64,000 bases of DNA from Gorsachius magnificus (lineage: Eukaryota; Chordata; Aves; Pelecaniformes; Ardeidae): assembly GCA_034008185.1 (NCBI GenBank), contig CM067109.1, positions 35,930,885 through 35,994,884 on the forward strand, in the 5' to 3' direction. Every line of letters starts with the position of its first letter. The stretch's first letter is position 1. The notes under the pieces were generated by a model. The model saw only the letters and a list, made by a program, of their open reading frames with translations, was not told the DNA's origin and searched no databases. The position numbers and the translations under genes are program-made. Shown in pieces: positions 13,353 to 32,310 of the stretch.

Positions 13353-13459
13353 CCTTACCCACCTTTTATGCCTCGAAGACTCGCAGGGCGCAGCAGATAC
13401 CGATCACAGCAGCCAATACCACCACACCCTTACCATCCCAGCCTATTACCTTATGTGCT
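13353..13459 (+). CDS. RNF38: RNF38 coding exon
   Basis: This 107 bp exon begins in phase 0 after CTTCTTTCTTGCAG and ends after two bases of a leucine codon at CT|GTAAGT, completed by the A at 15,005. It encodes PYPPFMPRRLAGRSRYRSQQ, then PIPPHPYHPSLLPYVL. Human has PIPPPPYHP at this spot, so the histidine in PPHPYHP is a substitution in this lineage. The basic RRLAGRSRYR cluster resembles a nuclear localisation or RNA-contact patch, but that is inference. Confidence 0.95.
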
Positions 13460-15004
13460 GTAAGTTCAAAGTAAATTTGCTTCTGTGTAGGCTTATAAAG
13501 AAGTCACGTGACTTTCAATAGGAGTCTCGGCACTTTTTATGGCTGTACTCTACCAGAGAACAGGCATAGTTCAGCTGTCCCACAGAGGAGAACTTCCATT
13601 TCTGTGTAAATTTTTCAGCCTATTTTGAAGAACATAAGACCCTTGAGCAAGGAAAAATATAAGTGAACAATTTTGTCCAATACAGTTTTGTAGGATTTTT
13701 GAGTCACAGTAGCCTCTTGTTGCTGATCTCTTCGTAAAATCTTCCACAAATTTTAAAACTTGGTTCTTGGATACTCTTACAAAGGCATGATTACACTGTA
13801 GGATAAAGTTGTAGAAGTCTTAATTTACAGAATAAGTTCGTTTGGTTTGGTTCTTAATTATGAAACAGAATGGGTGGGAGCTTTCTGTGATGTGTTACTC
13901 TTTATTGGCTGAAGCACTAATCTGTTACAGCTGTTGAATTTCTCTTCTGCCCCTGATTAGCTGTTTCTGGAAAATAGGTGGGACCATTAAGATTTAGGAA
14001 TTATCTGTAGTGTGTTACGGTAGACCCTCTGTGGGAGAGTTTCGGTATATGACAGGAGATTTATTACTGTTCTATGTTCTGTTTTGGAAATAACCATGAA
14101 ATGTTTGGAAAACAAAGGTTATTTTCTGGTGGCAAAGGTGACGTTGACAAGGAAATAATCAGTCATTGGCACCAGATCTGTAGTTTCTCTCTGTGCAATT
14201 TCAGACATGGCATGAAAATGGCACCAGAAATCTGATCCAGTGAAGTTGTTCAACTTTGCATCTTACCCTGTCCATTGAGGACACAATGTGGCACAGTAAT
14301 CCCTGATGACGTCAGTGGGATTTTAGTGTATTTTAGAGCTGTGAATTTGTGATTGCTATGTCTGTGCATTAACTTTTGACCCATAGGACTGTCTTAGGGG
14401 GTAAAAACACTTGTGGAACATAAAAATAGAAAAACATCTCTCTCTTGTCTCTCTATCTGGAGATTCTGCTTTGGCCAACATCACAGTATGTGAGAAAGTG
14501 AGTTTGTGCTTACCTTCAGTATGGAAGTTGGTCCAGTAGCATATCCTATTTGTCTTCATTGTGTATTTTAGGCTTACAAAAGTTTCAAGGCTTTTGTACT
14601 GGAGAGCTAAGTGAACTTAGAATTCCTTATCTTTGTTGATATTTTATCCACTTAAAATAAACATACTTAAAACCAGAACATCAATTCATTGTCAGTTTTA
14701 GCTTTCCATAATCTGTGATAATCCGTTTTTGTAATAATGCTGAGCCTGCTTGGAAGTATCAGTTGAGACATGCATGCAATTAAAAAGGCAGGACTCTCAG
14801 TATCAAGAAGTGTTAGATTTAGCTTTTTCATTTGACTCTTTCACTTCAAATGTCTATTCTTGACTTCAAACGTAACATTTTTGCCAGTTCTGAGAACCTG
14901 TTAATTTGAGAGGGATCAATAAGGTAACTTCACCTCTGCCAGATGTTTCTGTGCTTTTCCTTCAGCAAGGTGCTGAGTCTTATCATTGTTTGCTCTCATG
15001 GTAG
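13460..15004 (+). other. RNF38 intron, no recognisable element
   Basis: This is 1.5 kb of AT-rich intron. I see no transposon, RNA gene or significant repeat. Confidence 0.7.
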
Positions 15005-15089
15005 ATCAATGCTCCCAGTGCCACCTGCAGTTGGACCAGCTTTCAGCTTTGAGTTGGATGTGGAAGATGGAGAGGTAGAAAACTATGAG
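15005..15089 (+). CDS. RNF38: RNF38 coding exon (acidic region before the RING)
   Basis: This 85 bp exon completes a split leucine codon and encodes SMLPVPPAVGPAFSFELDVE then DGEVENYE, ending on a complete codon. The donor is GAG|GTTGGT, weaker than the GTAAGT donors of the other exons. The acidic FELDVEDGEVENYE stretch is a hallmark of the RNF38/RNF44 family. The next codon (GCA) is at 16,564. Confidence 0.93.
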
Positions 15090-22632
<7,543 letters not shown>

Positions 22633-22695
22633 GCAAATCGTACCTGCCCAATTTGTAGAGCTGATGCTTCGGAAGTGCATCGTGATTCAGAATGA
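22633..22695 (+). CDS. RNF38: RNF38 terminal coding exon (end of the RING-H2 finger and stop)
   Basis: The acceptor TTTTACAG precedes ANRTCPICRADASEVHRDSE and the stop TGA at 22,693-22,695. CPIC supplies the last two zinc ligands. The C-terminus HRDSE matches human RNF38 as I remember it. The stop is followed by a long 3' UTR. Confidence 0.97.
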   Translation, partial: ANRTCPICRADASEVHRDSE

Positions 22696-22739
22696 CCAAT
22701 CTTAAGAGCACAAAACTGGTTTGGGTGTTCCTGGTCACG

Positions 22740-22747
22740 TGTATATA
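22740..22747 (+). promoter_or_regulatory. Pumilio-type element (TGTATATA) in the RNF38 3' UTR
   Basis: TGTATATA matches the PUF consensus UGUANAUA exactly and lies 45 bases after the stop codon. Pumilio proteins bound to such sites usually lower mRNA stability or translation. The motif is short, so function here is inference. Confidence 0.45.
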
Positions 22748-24103
22748 TGAACTATCTATTGAACTTACCCATGTGGCTTCCAGCCTGCCCTTTACACAAA
22801 AGGGTCAATGGACCTTACTTTGCACTGTGTGACTTAATCGATTACAAAGCTTATATAACTAGTCTTCACAGTTACGGGATTGTTATACTAACAGTGTGAT
22901 TGGAACTCCAAAGATTTTTTTTTTTTTTTTTAAGCTTAATTTTGTGTGTGCACTAACATTCCCTGGTTTTTGTGTGATCATTCCGAGTGTTGCTGCGAGA
23001 TTACTGTGGATGTGATCTTTTAGCATGTGCTTTTATATAAAAGAAAAAAAAAGTGGTAGCTCCAAACAATATAGCAATCTACCTTATATAGAGCCTTCAG
23101 ATACTGTGAGTGGGAATGAATGGTGTGAATGTGTGTTTGCTTGTAAGAGGATGCGTGAAGTGTGCTTGCGACTGAGTGTGCATGTGTGTTTGCGAACCTG
23201 TATACCAGCATGTACTGAGAATGTATGTGCGTAGTAATAATTATGCTGCAATGTATAATCTTGTGTGTTATTTAAACAGTACTAGTACTGTACACTGGTT
23301 CCTTTCCTTGTGTTTGCAGTTGCACACTGAATGCGATGGGTGCAGCAATTACAGACATTTAGTATTTCCTCCCCAATGTACTTAGAGGTATAAAGACCTT
23401 TCCATCTACTATTGAAACAGCTGTTATGGTTCCCCTTCATTGGAGGCTTTAAATGTGTACCACTAAAGAGTGCATTGATCATACCTGAGTAAGCTTGGAG
23501 TTTTTAGCATATGTTACAAGGTCTGGATTTTAAAATGGCTGATTTACAAGTGATTTTATTGATGTAAAGTTGCAATATCGCACAAATCATTTAGCAATAC
23601 TAACATTTTCAGTTGCTGATATGAAGATCAATGCTTTTCTGTTCTCCTTTTAAATTTTTCTGGCTGGGATTGCCAGTTACATACTTCTTCCATGAAAGAA
23701 GCAGGAAGGACACTGAGTGTCTTGTGCAACAGCTCTTCACTTTTGGCCATTTTACTTGCTAAGGACATAGTGTTTTAACTTATAAACATTGGCTTTAATC
23801 ACATACAAATTCTTTGTCATTTACATGGGAGTTTATATACAATTAAAATAACTTGTAAAAGGTTACAATTTCAATCCTGCAACTTCATGAATAAAATGAA
23901 ATTTTTAGCATTTTCTCAGAGAAGGAGAACTTCTGATTTTTTTTGAACAGTATCACAAGAGGAGGTTTTGGTCACTAACCACAGGGTTCAGTTGCCCTGA
24001 TGCTGCTTCTTGCCCTTCCTTATTTCATGATGGGTGTAATACGAAGAAGGAACTCCCTCGGTTTTTGCAATCACATTTTCAGAGCACTCCACTATAGGAG
24101 AAA

Positions 24104-24143
24104 ATTGGAACACCTTCCAGCACATTGGAACACCTTCCAGCAC
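24104..24143. repeat. 20 bp tandem duplication in the RNF38 3' UTR
   Basis: ATTGGAACACCTTCCAGCAC occurs twice in direct succession (24,104-24,123 and 24,124-24,143) with no mismatch. Confidence 0.95.
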
Positions 24144-26034
24144 AGACCTGTGAAATGGGAGGTGATAACCTCTATTGAAGTGCTCTGAGTAGTGTTTTCT
24201 CTGGACTATTGAAAAAAAAAAAAAAGCTTCATTTATTACATTCAGACTGTTAACACCTTCAATATGTTCTGGCAAAATATTTAGGTCTACATATACCGCA
24301 GTTATTCAAAGGATGCACTTTTTGCAACAAAATTCCTCTCCTAAATTCAGTGTCATTACTTTGGTTGCAGCAGCACAAATGGCACAATTAGCAATACTGC
24401 TGCAACTTGCTGCCAGCCTCAGCTTTAAGTTTATCCTTTATAATTTCTGATTCTCTTGTATGCTGCTGTGCTTTAGTATCAGTTATAACTTCAAACAGTG
24501 TTAGATGTTCTCCATGCTGATTTCCCTCTTTGAAGATTCTACAGACCAGTCACAGCTCTTGGTGCAGATAAAATAAAAGCACAATTTTGCCCTATTTCAG
24601 ATGCTCTTCCCTCTGTTCAGTTATGCAGGTAGTTCTCAAAAACAATGAGTCTTTCCATACCTATCCATACTTAAGAACACTAAATAAGTAAAAATGCTGT
24701 TACATCAACTTCAAATATTAGAATTTCTCCTCTCTTCCAGTGGAGTTAAAGAATAGGCTTTTCTTTAACACCTAGCAGGTTAAATTACATGTAATAGAAT
24801 TTATTTTTTTAACAAATAAAATCATGTTTAAAAAAATCATATGCCACATATGTCTTATAAAACTTAAACTCTTTTATATAGCTGCAAAAGAAAAAAATTC
24901 TGTGTGTATAGATTTAAACATAATTAACACTACTGTGCTCAGTATTCAGTCTGAAGCATGGGAAGAGGGCACTTTTTCTAAGCTAGATACAAATGAACAA
25001 GACACATTCTTCTGAAGCCAAGGGAAAGTCCTCTTTCTGGAATCAGAGGAATCTTGATGTGTGATGTCCCTTTTTCCCCAGTAAAACCTGGTGGGTGAGG
25101 CAGTGGGAGATCTAGGAGATGGAGGGTCTAAGTTGGTAAAATCCTGAATTTAATTGTTGCACTCTCATGGCTCATCTCTTCTGGAATGGTTCTTTATTTT
25201 GCATGGGACTCTTGCAGATCTATGTGGACTTGCTTCCTGTGGTTAGTGTGTATCAACAGCACACGTGCATATGTTGTGAATCAGCTCAGACAAGCTACAA
25301 TCAAGTTCTCTCTGTTGTGGCTGTCGAGGAAGGGGGATTCATGTTCAGCTGTTAACTGCCATGTGTTATGCACATTTGCGTGTAATTCCACAGCCTGCCA
25401 TAGTGCCTGGCAGCACCTGAATACAGCAAGACTTTTTTTATGTCCATTGCCTTTCTGCCAACACCTGGCTCCTCCAAAAAAAGATACAAAACAAAAAAAA
25501 CCCACCTGTACATGTTTTGCTTTATCATATTGGCACTGCTGTGGTTTTTGCATAAACTGTCAATTTAATTTGGCATTTTAGTGGATATCAAGGCCTACAG
25601 ATAATTCCAATGTCTCATTTTGTGGCTTGCTTTAAAAAAAAAAAAAAAAAGCCTTTTGTTGTATGCCATTATATATAGACTCTTGAATGTGATTTCACAC
25701 TATCATTTAATTAATTTTGGGAAACCAATTTTTTTTTTTTAAAAACTGGTTGTTTTTTTTTTTTTGGTACATTTTCCTCATTTTCTACTTGTTTTCAGAT
25801 TCTAATATTAAAAGTTTATGGGGTTTGTTGGAATATATTTTTAATTTTTTTAAAACAATGTAGTTTTAAATGTATTATAAATATCTGTAACCAAATCATT
25901 TGAAGGCTTGATAAATTTTTAACAAAATTTGTACATTTTTTATGAGAGTTACTAGTAATGCTTTACTAGGTAGTGCAATGAATTTTTATTTTTAATCCCT
26001 GTGCCCAATTTTGGAGTTGAGAGAGTTGTTCAGT

Positions 26035-26040
26035 AATAAA
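26035..26040 (+). terminator. RNF38: distal poly(A) signal of RNF38
   Basis: AATAAA is followed about 30 bases later by a GU/U-rich stretch (TTTTGTCCTGTTCTTTCTC), the usual layout of a vertebrate cleavage site. Cleavage is expected at about 26,055-26,060. Confidence 0.75.
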
Positions 26041-26060
26041 TGTATGATGTACACTTACAC

Positions 26061-26944
26061 AATTTTGTCCTGTTCTTTCTCTTAGAAAGAGGTGCATTGT
26101 TTGCTTTCGTTACTCTGCATATTTCTGTGCATGATCACGCAACTCTAGATACTGGCCACAGATGCATGTGTTTTAGGGGAAAGTTTTGCCACCTTAATTG
26201 CAGTGCATGACAGACTTCTATAATCTACTTTGAGAGATCATAAGAAAATTATATTAAATATTTTGTCATATTTTTGAAAGTGTAAAATAACTATAATTCA
26301 TAGAACTCAAAGCCTTGCCTAAATGATAGCTTTCTAAAGATGTTACTTAGTCAACGGAAAATTTGCAGGGATGGAGGTGGTCCTTAGACACACTATTTGC
26401 ACTGTGTGTCAGCTGAAGATGTGTTACACTTTGCAGTGCTCTAACGGTAAAAAATTCGTCCTGAGTTACGGATAAAACTGAATTATAAGGAGTTTGATTA
26501 ACCAGGGTCACATAAGAAGATGGTGGTGGGGGAAAAAAAAAAAAGTTTGGTTTTGGTTTTAATGAGATGATATAAACTAAGTTGACTAATTATTTAAAAG
26601 GCTTTCATTTACACAGGACATTTAATAGCATCATCAACAGCAGGTGTTCTGGGTACTCAAACATATTTGAAGATCTGTTGGTGTTTTGAGAATCCTTATG
26701 CAAAGATTCATATACATGTCTTTTGGATTTATAATCCTGGGTAACAACTAGTTTGCTCTCTTTTATACAGCAGATGTTAATTATTAATTTAACTGTTGAA
26801 AATGGACAGTGCTGCCAAGCTAAGGCAAGCTTGCAAAGCTACGGTACTGGGCTGCCCAGCTTCAGCAATGACAGGGGAACTTAGAAGTACTGGTGACTGG
26901 CTTAGGCCATGTACCAGCAAGGCCCTGAGAGTAGAGCAGGGCTT
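26061..26944. other. intergenic, nothing recognised
   Basis: AT-rich sequence lies downstream of RNF38. I see no ORF of note, no transposon and no RNA gene. Confidence 0.65.
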
Positions 26945-27915
26945 CCTGGTAAAGGTCATAGAGTGTCTCGAGTTGGAAGGCACCCATAAGGGTCATCGAG
27001 TCCAACTACCTGCTCCTCACAGGACTACCTAAAACTAAACCATATGACTGAGAGCACTGTCACGCTCCCTGAACTTCTTAACAAGCTTGGTGCCATGACC
27101 ACTTCCCTGGGAAGCTTGTTCCAATGACCCACCACCCTCTCAGTGAGGAACCTTCTCCTAATGTCCAGTCTGAACTTACCCTGACGCAGCTTCATTCCAT
27201 TTCCTCATGTCCTGTCGCTGGTCACCAGAGAGAGGAGATCAGCACCTCCCCCTTCTGCTGCCTCTCTTGAGGAAGTTCTGTGACTGTGATGGGGTCACCC
27301 GAGTCTTCTCTTCTCCAGGATGAACAAAACAAATTACCTCAGCTGCTCCTCCTAAGTCTTGCCCTCAAAACCTTTCACCATCTTGGTCACTCTCCTCCGG
27401 ACACACTCGTAACACTTTGATGTCCTTGTGTTGAGGTGTCCAAAACACAGTACTTAAGGTGGGGCCACACCAGTGCAGTGTAGAGTGGGACAAGCACCTC
27501 CCTTGACCAGCTAGCAATGCTGTGCTTGATGCACCCCAGGAGATGGTTGGCCCTTTTGGCTGCCAGGGCACACTGCTGGCTCATATTTAACTTACAAGCC
27601 TGCAGATCTCTTTCTGCAGGGCTGGTCTCCAGCCTCTCGTCCCCCAGTTTGTATGTATAGTCAGGATTACCCTTCCCAGGTGGAGAATCCGGCACTTGCT
27701 CTTGTTAAATTTCATAAGGTTGGTGATTGCCCAGCTCTCTAGTCTATCCAGATCTCTTTGTAAGGCCTCTCTATACTCGAGGCAGTCTGCACTTCCTCCT
27801 AATTTAATATCATCAGCAAATTTAATGTACATTTGACTCCTGCATCCAGATCTTTAATGTTAAAAACATTAAGGAACACTGTCCCTAAAATTGAGCTCTG
27901 CAGAATGCCAGTAGT
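26945..27915 (-). mobile_element. CR1 LINE 3' fragment (about 1 kb)
   Basis: The plus strand reads AGAGTGTCTCGAGTTGGAAG, then GGGTCATCGAGTCCAAC, the complement of a CR1 3' end. The minus strand encodes remnants of the end of ORF2: [37 protein letters not shown] and SWSREVLVPLYTALVWPHL, in two or three frames. The 5' end is truncated inside the reverse transcriptase near 27,915. Confidence 0.93.
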
Positions 27916-27924
27916 GACAATATT

Positions 27925-27960
27925 AACCTTATATATAACCTTATATATAACCATATATAA
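27925..27960. repeat. 12 bp tandem repeat, three units
   Basis: Two exact AACCTTATATAT units (27,925-27,936 and 27,937-27,948) are followed by the diverged unit AACCATATATAA (27,949-27,960). The array sits at the truncated end of the CR1 at 26,945-27,915. Confidence 0.9.
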
Positions 27961-29579
27961 TATGCTGATGTAAGCTGCCTCTGCACCAGGATTTTGTCCA
28001 TGTCCCTCTGGCTGCTATTCCTTGCCAGCACCAGCAAATGTGCATGTGCTACAAACAACCTCTGAGGTGCAGCACCAACCTGTGAGAGATTCTGAGCAGC
28101 AGGTTATACCCAGGCAGCAGCCAAATCTGTAATTCAAGTGAGCTGTTCTGAATTAAGCAGTGCTCCCAGCAATAGAAAACTAACCTTTTTTGCAAGAGTT
28201 CATCTAAACTCACCATGTACTACTATGTGTACAGACTGTACCGTTTGTACCGTAGCAGGGACATGTTTTGTAGTGTATCACAGTGTTGTGCAACAATGTA
28301 GACCTTTGACAGCTTCGTGCTGTACCTTTCCATGCAAAAGAAAGGAGGATGTTTGACTGGAAGCTTCTGCGTGGGGAAGTGAGGCTCAGAAAGCATACTA
28401 CTTGTCAGTTGGTAGGCGAAGGGCCAAGTCTGCCTTGCCAGACAGTCTTTTCACTGCCAAGCCTGTAGATTTTCTGCCTTTGTTTCCTGTTGAGTATACT
28501 GCTCTTTCCCTGTCCCCAACACAACCACTTTCAAAATCTAAATCCCTTAATCTTGAAACAAATACCATGCCAAATTCTAGCCATTCTATAAATCCATGAA
28601 TAGCATGTACCTTGTAACCCAGCAGTTGTCCTTAATTTTCGTCAGCGGTGAAGTTCTCTTCTTCCCCCACATCTCTTTTCTTGCTTCCTTGGAATACATA
28701 CAGCTCTCCATTCCTTGCAAATGTAGTATTTATGAACCTATGCCTTGTTTTGCTACAATATCTTCATACAGTACTTTGTTGGAAGCAACCTCTCTACTTC
28801 TTGCAAGCTGGCCAGCTTGTAGCCTGAGTAACCACCACGAGTCCAGTCTTGCTGTCTTTGCTAATATAATAAGCAGGAAAGCACTGATCAGAAGGTGCTA
28901 TATCCTATCTCATCTCTGCAGCTACTGAACTCCTAGGGTAGTAGGCTGACAAAGTATGTGTCAATTTGAAAAATACTACCTACTCTGTGTCATCTATGTA
29001 TTCTTTCACAGCCTTGTTGCTCTACACCACTGTCAAAGCAGGCTTTTTAACTTGGGTTGTAACATGTTTGTCCAATCCTCCTGTAGCAAGGTCAGCAAAA
29101 ATAGGGGCCATCTAGCAGCCTGTCTCAGTTGTTATCAAAACTGGACACAGGGGTACCCTGCAAGGTTTTTTCAAGAACTTTCTGTATCAAACTATGGGCA
29201 GTGATAGCTTAGTAACATTGGTAGATCTCAAGTGTTGATTTCACTGGAGGCTTCTTGCTTCTAGCATCAGTCCACTTACCTTTTGGCTTACCTTTTTAAC
29301 TTTGAGGTTGAGGATTCAAGAATGCTATAAACTTTCCTAAGCAAACAAGCTTAAACCCTCCTTCTGTAGTTAAGAGCAGCTTTCTGGTATTTTCCAGCAT
29401 CAAGTTATGCAGAGGAGCTATCACAGGGCAGAGAGGCAACTGGTGATGGGATTACAGAAGGAAGGTGTAGAAGGAGTGGAGGAAAGATTGCCTTTCTGGT
29501 CCCACAGGGTGGAATATATGCTCTGTTCTTCCTGCCCACAGTTCCTTCATCGGCCTCACCTCAGTGCCCCATTAAGGCA
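27961..29579. other. intergenic, nothing recognised
   Basis: This is 1.6 kb with no gene, RNA or repeat that I can support. Short open frames here have no recognisable motif. Confidence 0.65.
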
Positions 29580-29879
29580 ATGGAATAGATCTTCCTGGAA
29601 GTTACATCAAAACATATGGATAACAGGGAGGTGATTATAGACAGCCAACATGGCTTCACCAAGGGCAACTCATGCCTGACTGATCTAGTGGCCTTCTACG
29701 ATGGAGAAGGAAAGAGCTGCAGATGTCATCTGCCTGGACTTCTGTAAAGCCTTTGGCACGGTTCCACACAACATTCTTGCTGCTAAATTGGAGAGAGAAG
29801 GATTTGATGGATGTACTATTTAATGGATAAGGAATTGGCTGGATGGCCATGCCTAAAGTGTTACATTCAATGGTTCATT

Positions 29880-31322
29880 GTCCAAGAATTCAAGCTCCTT
29901 TTATGACCAGGTGACCTGCCTAGTGGATGAGGGAAAGGCTGTGGATGTTGTCTACCTGGACTTCTGCAGCATATGAAGGCACAGACCCTGGTTGGAGGTG
30001 CAACCAGAATCAGCTTTATTCAAAAAGAGCATGCTTTTATACTCGGTGCTCAAAGAAAAACTTCCGTTAAAACTTTTCCATCAGCCCTGCTGCAGGCACT
30101 GCTCACATGACTGTCTTCCAGTCGCATCGCTGATCACTCACTGTTCATGCTTCTGGCTTCACTTCCTCATTCCTGAGGCTTGGCTCGTGTGACCTATGTG
30201 ACTGCTATTCCTTCTCCCCCACAGACTTCAGCAAAGCCTTTGGCACTGTCTCCCACAGTATCCTCCTAGAGAAGCTGGCGGCTCATGGCTCAGACGGGCA
30301 TACTCTTTGCTGGGTAAAAAACTGGCTGGATGGCTGAGCCCAGACAGTTGTGGTCAATGGAGTTAAATCCATCTGGTGGACGGTCACAAGTGGTGTTCCC
30401 CAGGGCTCAGTTCTGGGCCCAGTTCTGTTTAATATCTTTATCCCTCAGTAAGTTTGCAGATGACACCAAACTGGGTGGGAGTGTCGATCTGCTCAAGGGG
30501 AGGAGGGTTCTGCAGAGGGATCTGGATCGATGGGCCGAGGCCAACTGTATGAGGTTCAACAAGGCCAAGTGCCGGGTCCTGCACTTGGGTCACAACCCCA
30601 TGCAACGCTACAGGCTTGGGGAAGAGTGGCTGGAAAGCTGCCCAGCAGAAAAGGACCTGGGGGTGTTGGTTTACAGCCAGCTGAATATGAGCCAGCAGTG
30701 TGCCCAGGTGGCCAAGAAGGCCAACAGTATCCTGGCTTGTATCAGGAATAGTGTGGCCAGCAGGAGTAGGGAAGTGATCGTGCCTCTGTACTCAGTGCTG
30801 GGAGGCCGCACCTTGAATACTGTGTTCAGTTTTGGGCCCCTCACTACAGGAAAGGCATTGCATTGCTGGAACATGTCCAGAGGAGAGCCACAAAGCTGGT
30901 GAGGGGTCTGGAGCACAAGTCTTCTGAGGAACGGCTGAGGGAACTGGGGTTGTTTAGTCTGGAGAAGAGGAGGCTGAGGGGAGACCTGATCGCCCTCTAC
31001 AACTACCTGAAAGGAGGCTGTAGAGAGGTGGTGGTCGGCCTCTTCTCCCAGGTAACGGGTGATAGGATGAGGGGAAATGGCCTGAAGTTGCGCCAGGAGA
31101 GGTTTAGTTTGGACATTAGGAAAAATATTTTTCACTGAAAGAGTTACCAGGCATTGGAACAGGCTGCCTAGGGAAGCAGTACCTCCATCCCTGGAAGTAT
31201 TTAAAAGAAGGGTAGATGAGGTGCTTAGGGACATGGTTTAGTGGTGGGATGGCAGCGTTAAGGTTAAAGGTTGGACTTTATGATCTTAAAGATCTTTTCC
31301 AACCTAAACAATTCTATTCTAG
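29880..31322 (+). mobile_element. younger CR1 LINE nested in the older CR1
   Basis: This copy starts inside the reverse transcriptase (TTTTATGACCAGGTGACCTG) and runs through [37 protein letters not shown] and [19 protein letters not shown] to a CR1 3' end near 31,300 (TTTTCCAACCTAAACAATTC). It belongs to the same subfamily as the copy at 3,051-6,735, with long near-identical stretches. It is interrupted by a solo LTR at 29,965-30,223. Confidence 0.92.
29965..30223 (-). mobile_element. solo LTR of an endogenous retrovirus (259 bp) with 6 bp target duplication
   Basis: The insert begins TGCAGCATATG and ends CTCCCCCACA, so it has TG...CA ends. It is flanked on both sides by GACTTC (29,959-29,964 and 30,224-30,229). 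The CR1 without insert would read CTGGACTTCAGCAAAGC at this point, so the duplication is certain. On the minus strand it shows a TATAAAA box (30,041-30,035) and an AATAAA (30,020-30,015) only some 20 bases apart. Such compact spacing and a 6 bp duplication are known for class II (alpha/beta-like) retroviral LTRs. No viral gene is attached. This is an old host-genome remnant. Confidence 0.88.
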
Positions 31323-32310
31323 TCTAAGTGAAAAACCAGTATGAGTGGTGTCCCTCAAGGGTCCATATTGGAACAAGTACTGCTTGGTATCTTCATCACT
31401 GACATAGACAGTGGGATTGAGTGCACCCTCAGCAAGTTTGTGCATGACACCAAGCTGAGTGGTGTAGTTGATAGGCTTGCAGGAAAGGAGGCCATCCAGA
31501 GGGACCTTAAAGGCTTGAGGAGTGGGCCTGTGTGAACCTCCTGAAGTTCAACAAGGCCAAGTGTAAGGTTGTGCATCTGGGTGAGGCTAATGCCCAATAC
31601 CAATACAGGCTAAGGGCTGAATGGATTGAGAGCAGCCCCGCAGGAAAGGAATTAAGGGATACTGGTGGATGAAAAATTGGATGAGCCAGCAGTATGTTTT
31701 TACAGCCCAGAAAGCCACCCATATTCTGGGCTGCACAAAATTAAGCGTGGACAACAGGTTGAGTGATTCTGCCCCTCTGCTCTGCTCTCATGAGACTCCA
31801 CCTGGAGTACTGCATCCAGCTTTAGGGTCCCCGGTACAAGAAAGAGAAGGACCTGTCCAGGGGAGGGCTATGAAAACAATTAGAGGGCTGGAAGACCTCT
31901 CCTATGAAGAAAGGCTGAGAGTGTTGGGGTTGTTAAGTCTAGAGAAGAGAAGATGCTAGGGTGACCTTATCGTGGCTGTTCAATATTTAAAGGGGGCTTA
32001 TAAGCCCCTATAATCCCTAAGTCTGTCTGACAGACAGACACTTTTTACCAAGGTCTGTAGTGAAAGGACAAGGGGCTATGGTTTTAAATTGAAAGTGATT
32101 TAGAAGGAAGACATTTTTTGCAATGAGGGTGGTGAGACAGTGGAACAAGTTGCCCAGAGAAGTTGTGGATGTCCCTTCATTGGAAGTATTCAAGGTCAGG
32201 TTGGAATCTTTAAGCAATCTGATCCAGTGACCCTGCCCATGGCAGTGGGGTTGGACCATATGATCTTTAGAGGGCCCTTTCCAACTCAAACCATTCAATG
32301 GTTCTATGAA

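Larger units (their letters stand above)
22696..26060 (+). other. RNF38: RNF38 3' UTR (about 3.4 kb)
   Basis: The untranslated sequence runs from the stop codon to the likely cleavage site shortly after the AATAAA at 26,035-26,040. It contains a UG-rich tract (about 23,100-23,240), a 20 bp tandem duplication (24,104-24,143), further AATAAA motifs (23,890, 24,572, 24,815) that could give shorter forms, and very AU-rich distal sequence. A hairpin is possible at about 25,723-25,750 (AACCAATTTTT against AAAAACTGGTT). Open frames in this stretch, such as 25,186-25,581, have no family resemblance and are treated as chance. Confidence 0.85.
29580..32310 (+). mobile_element. older CR1 LINE, split by a younger CR1
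   Basis: The left part (about 29,580-29,877) encodes reverse-transcriptase remnants: [18 protein letters not shown], then a [14 protein letters not shown] region, then the RNWLDGHA region. The same reading resumes at about 31,325 with [20 protein letters not shown], then [19 protein letters not shown], and runs to the 3' end (CCATTCAATGGTTCTATGAA at about 32,290-32,309). The 1.45 kb in between is a complete-ended younger CR1. The two halves are consecutive parts of one element. Confidence 0.85.

Noticed and set aside
25186..25581. 131-codon frame in the RNF38 3' UTR
   Set aside because: Downstream of a clear stop codon, no known domain, cysteine-rich low-quality translation. Treated as chance.
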